From contig NZ_JABMCB010000192.1 in assembly GCF_013359935.1 (NCBI RefSeq), positions 124,001 through 188,000 of the forward strand: DNA of 64,000 nucleotides, written 5' to 3'. Below, in pieces: positions 60,842 through 64,000 of the stretch. Position 1 is the first letter of the stretch; each line of letters starts with the position of its first letter. Under the pieces are notes generated by a model, which saw only the letters and a list, made by a program, of their open reading frames with translations, ran no database searches and was not told where the DNA came from. Position numbers and translations under genes: made by a program. The DNA is from Paenibacillus xylanilyticus (lineage in GTDB: Bacteria; Bacillota; Bacilli; Paenibacillales; Paenibacillaceae).

Positions 60842-61669
60842 ATGATTAGAGGATTAACGAAGGCAGGTTTGGGGAAGATCGAGTCTGATGAACAATATAT
60901 TACGGATGCGGCCAAGTATGGATTCCAGTCTGTAGATTTGAATCCGCTCTCATTGGTTCAACAATACGGCAAGGAGCAAGCCGCACACCTATTGGAAAGC
61001 AATGATATCATCATCGGTTCAGCGGATTTCACGGTGGACTGGCGGAACTCAGAAGAGCAATTTCGTGAAGGACTCAAATCCCTGGTGGAAATGGCAGAAG
61101 CCTCTGCTTCGCTGAATTGTTTCAACTGCTGCACCTATGTTTTACCCTCGACGGATCAACCAGCAGCACCATTCATGGCAGCGGCTACCAGACGATTGAG
61201 ACTCTGCGCAGATATCTTGGGTGCTTACGGTATGCGGCTCGGACTGGAGTTTGTTGGCTGCCATCATTTGCGGACTCAGTGGAAAAATCCGTTTATTTGG
61301 AGTGTGGAGGATACCTTGGACTGGATTGAGACCATTCATGCCCCCAATGTAGGCTTGTTGGTGGATTCCTATCATTGGCATACGCTCGGTTTACGGACCG
61401 AAGAGGTGCTGCAGTTGAAAAAGGAACAGATTGTTCACGTTCATATCAATGATGCATATAATCTGCCGATTGAAGAATTGCTTGATAATGAGCGTTTATA
61501 TCCTGGCGAGGGAGTCATCGATCTGAGTGGTTTCCTGAAAAACCTGAAGGCCATTGGTTACACAGGTGTTGTAGCTCAGGAAGTCCTGGCGCCTGCACCG
61601 ACCCTTAATTCAAGTGAGCTATTCGCCAAGTCAAAAGAGGGCTTTGATAGCGTGTTTGCGGCGATATAA
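60842..61669 (+). CDS. Sugar phosphate isomerase/epimerase (xylose isomerase-like TIM barrel)
   Basis: 275 residues: IRGLTKAGLGKIESDEQY, YGFQSVDLNP, RLGLEFVGC, NVGLLVDSYHWHTLG and IVHVHINDAYNLP contain the Glu, Asp, His and Asp/His metal ligands of the AP_endonuc_2 fold. Related to IolE, IolI and hydroxypyruvate isomerases; substrate not visible. The frame is open to 60686, but AGGAGG eight bases before ATG 60842 decides the start. Confidence 0.83.
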   Translation: MIRGLTKAGLGKIESDEQYITDAAKYGFQSVDLNPLSLVQQYGKEQAAHLLESNDIIIGSADFTVDWRNSEEQFREGLKSLVEMAEASASLNCFNCCTYVLPSTDQPAAPFMAAATRRLRLCADILGAYGMRLGLEFVGCHHLRTQWKNPFIWSVEDTLDWIETIHAPNVGLLVDSYHWHTLGLRTEEVLQLKKEQIVHVHINDAYNLPIEELLDNERLYPGEGVIDLSGFLKNLKAIGYTGVVAQEVLAPAPTLNSSELFAKSKEGFDSVFAAI

Positions 61670-61699
61670 CAGATAATAAAGAGTGGAAATATGAAAGAA

Positions 61700-61747
61700 G
61701 CTGGCGGGTGCACATTATGCTGTGTCAATGAACTCGCCGGCCCTTTT
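61700..61747 (+). terminator. Terminator of isomerase gene
   Basis: GCTGGCGGGT (61700-61709) pairs with ACTCGCCGGC (61732-61741) with two G-U pairs, followed by TTTT after two C. Confidence 0.7.
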
Positions 61748-61825
61748 ATTCTAGCTTTCAGTCCATAGAAATTAGAAATTAAAGTGAGTTATACAAGTAT
61801 CCACAACAGACAAGGAGTACATAAA

Positions 61826-62359
61826 ATGAAGTTTTTGTTTGAGTTGATGTTATCTATGTTAATGCTCACGAATGGTTCAAGTGGTGATCCTCTTACCAGA
61901 GAGGATATCCAGAGCTATCTCAAAACTCATCATCTGCAATATGCTGATGCAAAAATCGTAAATGACCGTTCTGCGCTCTTGGTTGATGTAAAGGGTGAAC
62001 ATGCCAAAGCATCGGTACTTACCAAATCAGCGGATAATAAGCTTGTAATGCAACCCAACGAGTATGTATGGGAAGAAGACATGGAAGGCATATCCGTAGA
62101 AAGGGTCGGTCGATATTTATGTGTTGTCATTCACGACAAAGCACGGAGTCATGATATGGATTTCGTTAACATTGTCTATGTAGATGATAATGGGGATGAG
62201 CGAAAGGATCGTTATTATTTTAATGGAAAGCAAGCCATTATTATTCCAATGCCAACCCGAAAAGAATCCGTTGTCGTTGCTATTTACGGGAATGATGGCT
62301 TTATCCATGACATGGTTAAACGCTTCCCTGAGATCGTGTTACAGCAAAATCATCTATAG
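61826..62359 (+). CDS. Secreted hypothetical protein
   Basis: 177 residues. Signal-like start MKFLFELMLSMLMLTNG, then a mixed alpha/beta domain with DIQSYLKTHHLQYADAKIV, NIVYVDDNGDERKDRYYF and VVAIYGNDGFI. No family recognised. ATG 61826 is set by AAGGAG eight bases upstream; the open frame extends to 61784. Confidence 0.62.
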   Translation: MKFLFELMLSMLMLTNGSSGDPLTREDIQSYLKTHHLQYADAKIVNDRSALLVDVKGEHAKASVLTKSADNKLVMQPNEYVWEEDMEGISVERVGRYLCVVIHDKARSHDMDFVNIVYVDDNGDERKDRYYFNGKQAIIIPMPTRKESVVVAIYGNDGFIHDMVKRFPEIVLQQNHL

Positions 62360-62401
62360 TGTTAATTCCAAAAATAACGGATAGGTAATTAACAAGGTAG
62401 A

Positions 62402-62431
62402 GAAAGGAAGGGGCTGATCAGCCCCTTTCCA
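62402..62431. terminator. Bidirectional terminator
   Basis: AGGGGCTGATCAGCCCCT is a perfect palindrome (62409-62426) flanked by purine/pyrimidine tracts, between convergent genes. Confidence 0.75.
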
Positions 62432-62447
62432 TTAGCAGTAGTCACTT

Positions 62448-63326
62448 TTAATCAAGTAAGCCCCGTTCTTTCATCAATTGCTGAGTCACCTTCCACAGCT
62501 TGTTTTGCATTCCGGCATCTCCGCCTGGATATACAGGAGTGATCGCCGCTCCGCTGCCCACATTGAAATAGCCTCCCGAAACCTCACCAAATGTCGGTTC
62601 CACTGCCAAACGAGTCATGATGTCCGCTCCCCGGCGTGGGTCGCCAATGTGCAGAAACGTTAAAATGCGCTCAAGCACACTCGCAAACCATAGCTCCCGT
62701 CCGAGACCTGTAACATTGAAGCCTGGGTTTAAGGCATTTACACAAATTCCGGTTCCTTCCCATTGTCTGGCTAGTTCAGCAGTAAACATAATATTAAGCA
62801 GTTTGGTTTTGCCATAGATTGGAGAGGAACCGCGTGCAGTAAAGGGAGTGGTATCCGTCAAGTCATTTGGCAGCACAAGTTTGCCATGATTTCGCGAAGC
62901 TTCAGATGCAACATTAACGACACGGGCATGACCTGCCTGGATGAGAGAAGATTTTAATGTTTGCGTTAGCAGCCAAGGGGCCAGATAGTTCACGGCGATC
63001 ATCTCGGCAAACCCTTCGGAAGTGACTCTCTGTTCAAAAGCATGAAGTCCCGCATTATTCAAAAGTACATCGATACGCGGATAAGCGGATGCAAGCTCAA
63101 GCCCGATACGTTTTACATCGCTCAGTAAGGACAAGTCTCCGAAGAAAAAGTTGACCTTGGCGGAAGGAACGATTTCCTTAATTTTCTTTCGGGTGGCTTC
63201 GGCACGTTCTTCGCTTCGGGCTGTGAGTACAAGGTGAGCCCCGCGCTTCGCAAGTTCCATGGCAGCAAGCTGCCCCAATCCGCTTGTTGCTCCGGTGATC
63301 ACAATTATAGGATGTGTTGTTTTCAT
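62448..63326 (-). CDS. Short-chain dehydrogenase/reductase
   Basis: 292 residues. NAD(P)-binding TGATSGLGQLAA, structural NNAG (VLLNNAGLHAFEQ), and the catalytic Y-x3-K in YGKTKLLN. The first part resembles retinol-dehydrogenase-like SDRs acting on lipophilic alcohols; the preference for NADP is suggested by the Arg (TARSEERAE) after the second strand. AAAGGAGC lies seven bases before the ATG. Divergent from the MarR regulator that probably controls it. Confidence 0.88.
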   Translation of the reverse strand: MKTTHPIIVITGATSGLGQLAAMELAKRGAHLVLTARSEERAEATRKKIKEIVPSAKVNFFFGDLSLLSDVKRIGLELASAYPRIDVLLNNAGLHAFEQRVTSEGFAEMIAVNYLAPWLLTQTLKSSLIQAGHARVVNVASEASRNHGKLVLPNDLTDTTPFTARGSSPIYGKTKLLNIMFTAELARQWEGTGICVNALNPGFNVTGLGRELWFASVLERILTFLHIGDPRRGADIMTRLAVEPTFGEVSGGYFNVGSGAAITPVYPGGDAGMQNKLWKVTQQLMKERGLLD

Positions 63327-63366
63327 AGTTAAGCTCCTTTTGACACGATCTGGGTCGGTAGATATA

Positions 63367-63415
63367 ATTGATATAAATCAACTATATAGATTAATTGATA
63401 TTTGTCAACTATATA
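63367..63415. promoter_or_regulatory. Duplicated MarR operators and SDR promoter
   Basis: Two 22-bp copies (63367-63388 and 63394-63415), identical at 19 positions and starting 27 bp apart, each contain a dyad: TTGAT-ATAA-ATCAA and TTGA-TATTTG-TCAA. On the minus strand TTGACA (63408-63403), 16-bp spacer and TATAGT (63386-63381) form the SDR promoter, so bound regulator would cover it. Confidence 0.65.
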
Positions 63416-63460
63416 TCCGGAAGCCTGCTTTGATGTATTGAGGAGAGGGGAACGACAATA

Positions 63461-63919
63461 ATGACCGAAAATTCATTTCGAACCCAAGACAGAGAAACGC
63501 TGGAGCTGGCACTTGGTGAGCAGATTCATGCCCTGATTAGTGCTTCGCATGCGCTCAATGTCCGATCTGCCGAGCGTTTTGATGCGACCCTGCAGCCTGC
63601 TGCTTTTCATCTGGTACGGTGGCTGTACTCTTATGGCCCTACAAGCGCCGCAGCTTTGGCAGAAGCAACTGCGATGGACCGCAGCTCGGTAAGCCGTTTA
63701 ATTAAACAACTTGAAAAGTCGGGATATGTGAGCAAGGAGCCGGATCCCAATGATCGGCGCGGCGTTTTGCTGTCTCTGACGGAGCTCGGTCAGCAATCGA
63801 CGGTGAGTGCACTGAAGGAAAAGGAGTCTGTTTTTTATGACCGTATATCCAGATGGGATGATAAGGAGCTGGAGCGTTTCACCAGTATGCTTCGGCAGTT
63901 TAACGGGTTAGAAGGATAA
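63461..63919 (+). CDS. MarR-family transcriptional regulator
   Basis: 152 residues. Winged HTH with SAAALAEATAMDRSSVSRLIKQLEKSGYVSKEPDPNDRRGVLLSLTELG (in parts), the DRR beta-wing of MarR proteins. Dimeric repressor released by a small molecule or thiol oxidant; no cysteine is conspicuous here. GAGGAGAGGGG upstream of the ATG. Probably represses itself and the divergent SDR gene through the two palindromes. Confidence 0.9.
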   Translation: MTENSFRTQDRETLELALGEQIHALISASHALNVRSAERFDATLQPAAFHLVRWLYSYGPTSAAALAEATAMDRSSVSRLIKQLEKSGYVSKEPDPNDRRGVLLSLTELGQQSTVSALKEKESVFYDRISRWDDKELERFTSMLRQFNGLEG

Positions 63920-64000
63920 TGATAGGTTCTGTGGTGGGATTACTTTTCTATATCATTGATTATTCTTGATTTCACATTCCGTTCACTATCGCTTCACAAA

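Noticed and set aside
1..64000. CRISPR array, tRNA, rRNA, prophage or insertion sequence
   Set aside because: No regularly spaced repeats, cloverleaf with CCA, rRNA sequence, transposase or phage structural gene was seen in either strand by eye.

Overview
The window looks like chromosome of an endospore-forming, low-to-mid-GC Bacillota, most likely Paenibacillus. The support is a complete gerB-A-C-type germinant receptor operon behind a sigma-G-like promoter, strong AGGAGG ribosome binding sites with frequent GTG/TTG starts, CcpA cre boxes, LytS/YesN-type two-component genes and small proteins typical of Bacillales. I see no rRNA, tRNA, IS element, phage gene or CRISPR array.

Layout. 0-9.3 kb: the 3' end of msrA; rlmA (23S rRNA methyltransferase) behind what reads as a drug-sensing attenuator with a nine-residue leader peptide; a secreted beta-propeller-like protein; a membrane-anchored Mrr-type nuclease; a YcaQ-like glycosylase; fabV; a SUKH protein; a methyltransferase; and a WYL regulator with a possibly leaderless mRNA. 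9.5-18 kb: a GH1 6-phospho-beta-glucosidase, the ger operon, a PAP2 phosphatase, a TIMP/NTR-like anchored protein, and an AraC regulator with a LysE exporter. 18-26.5 kb: a membrane-anchored sugar-binding protein, a LytS-like kinase and a YesN-like regulator, followed by a chvE-gguA-gguB sugar ABC transporter with cre boxes and a direct repeat at the predicted activator position. This resembles the XylFII-LytS-YesN type of extracytoplasmic sugar sensing. 26.5-31 kb: mgtE, an alkD-ogt alkylation-repair pair, and an amidohydrolase.

31.1-44.6 kb: a one-directional, visibly AT-richer array of about 25 short genes: seven GNAT-type proteins (one with two GNAT-like halves), four DinB proteins, NUDIX, HAD, GrpB, APH-like kinase, isochorismatase-like hydrolase, DUF3977, DUF1801, DUF2262 and small membrane proteins. 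Most have their own strong RBS and there are few terminators. It holds at least one frameshifted gene and a clear pair of paralogous acetyltransferases. It reads as an accessory detoxification/modification island. I saw no integrase or obvious attC sites.

44.7-51.4 kb: a leftward operon MFS - M20 amidohydrolase - sdaAB - sdaAA, divergent from a GAF/PucR-type regulator. I infer uptake and hydrolysis of a serine-containing compound followed by serine deamination to pyruvate. 51.6-64 kb: two further MFS transporters (one coupled to a flavin-dependent monooxygenase), an Lrp regulator, a serine hydrolase, purine nucleoside phosphorylase, small housekeeping or hypothetical genes, and a divergent SDR/MarR pair with duplicated operator-like palindromes.

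The strongest candidates for new biology are the rlmA leader attenuator and the 13-kb accessory array. All functional calls come from reading motifs by eye; no database search was run.
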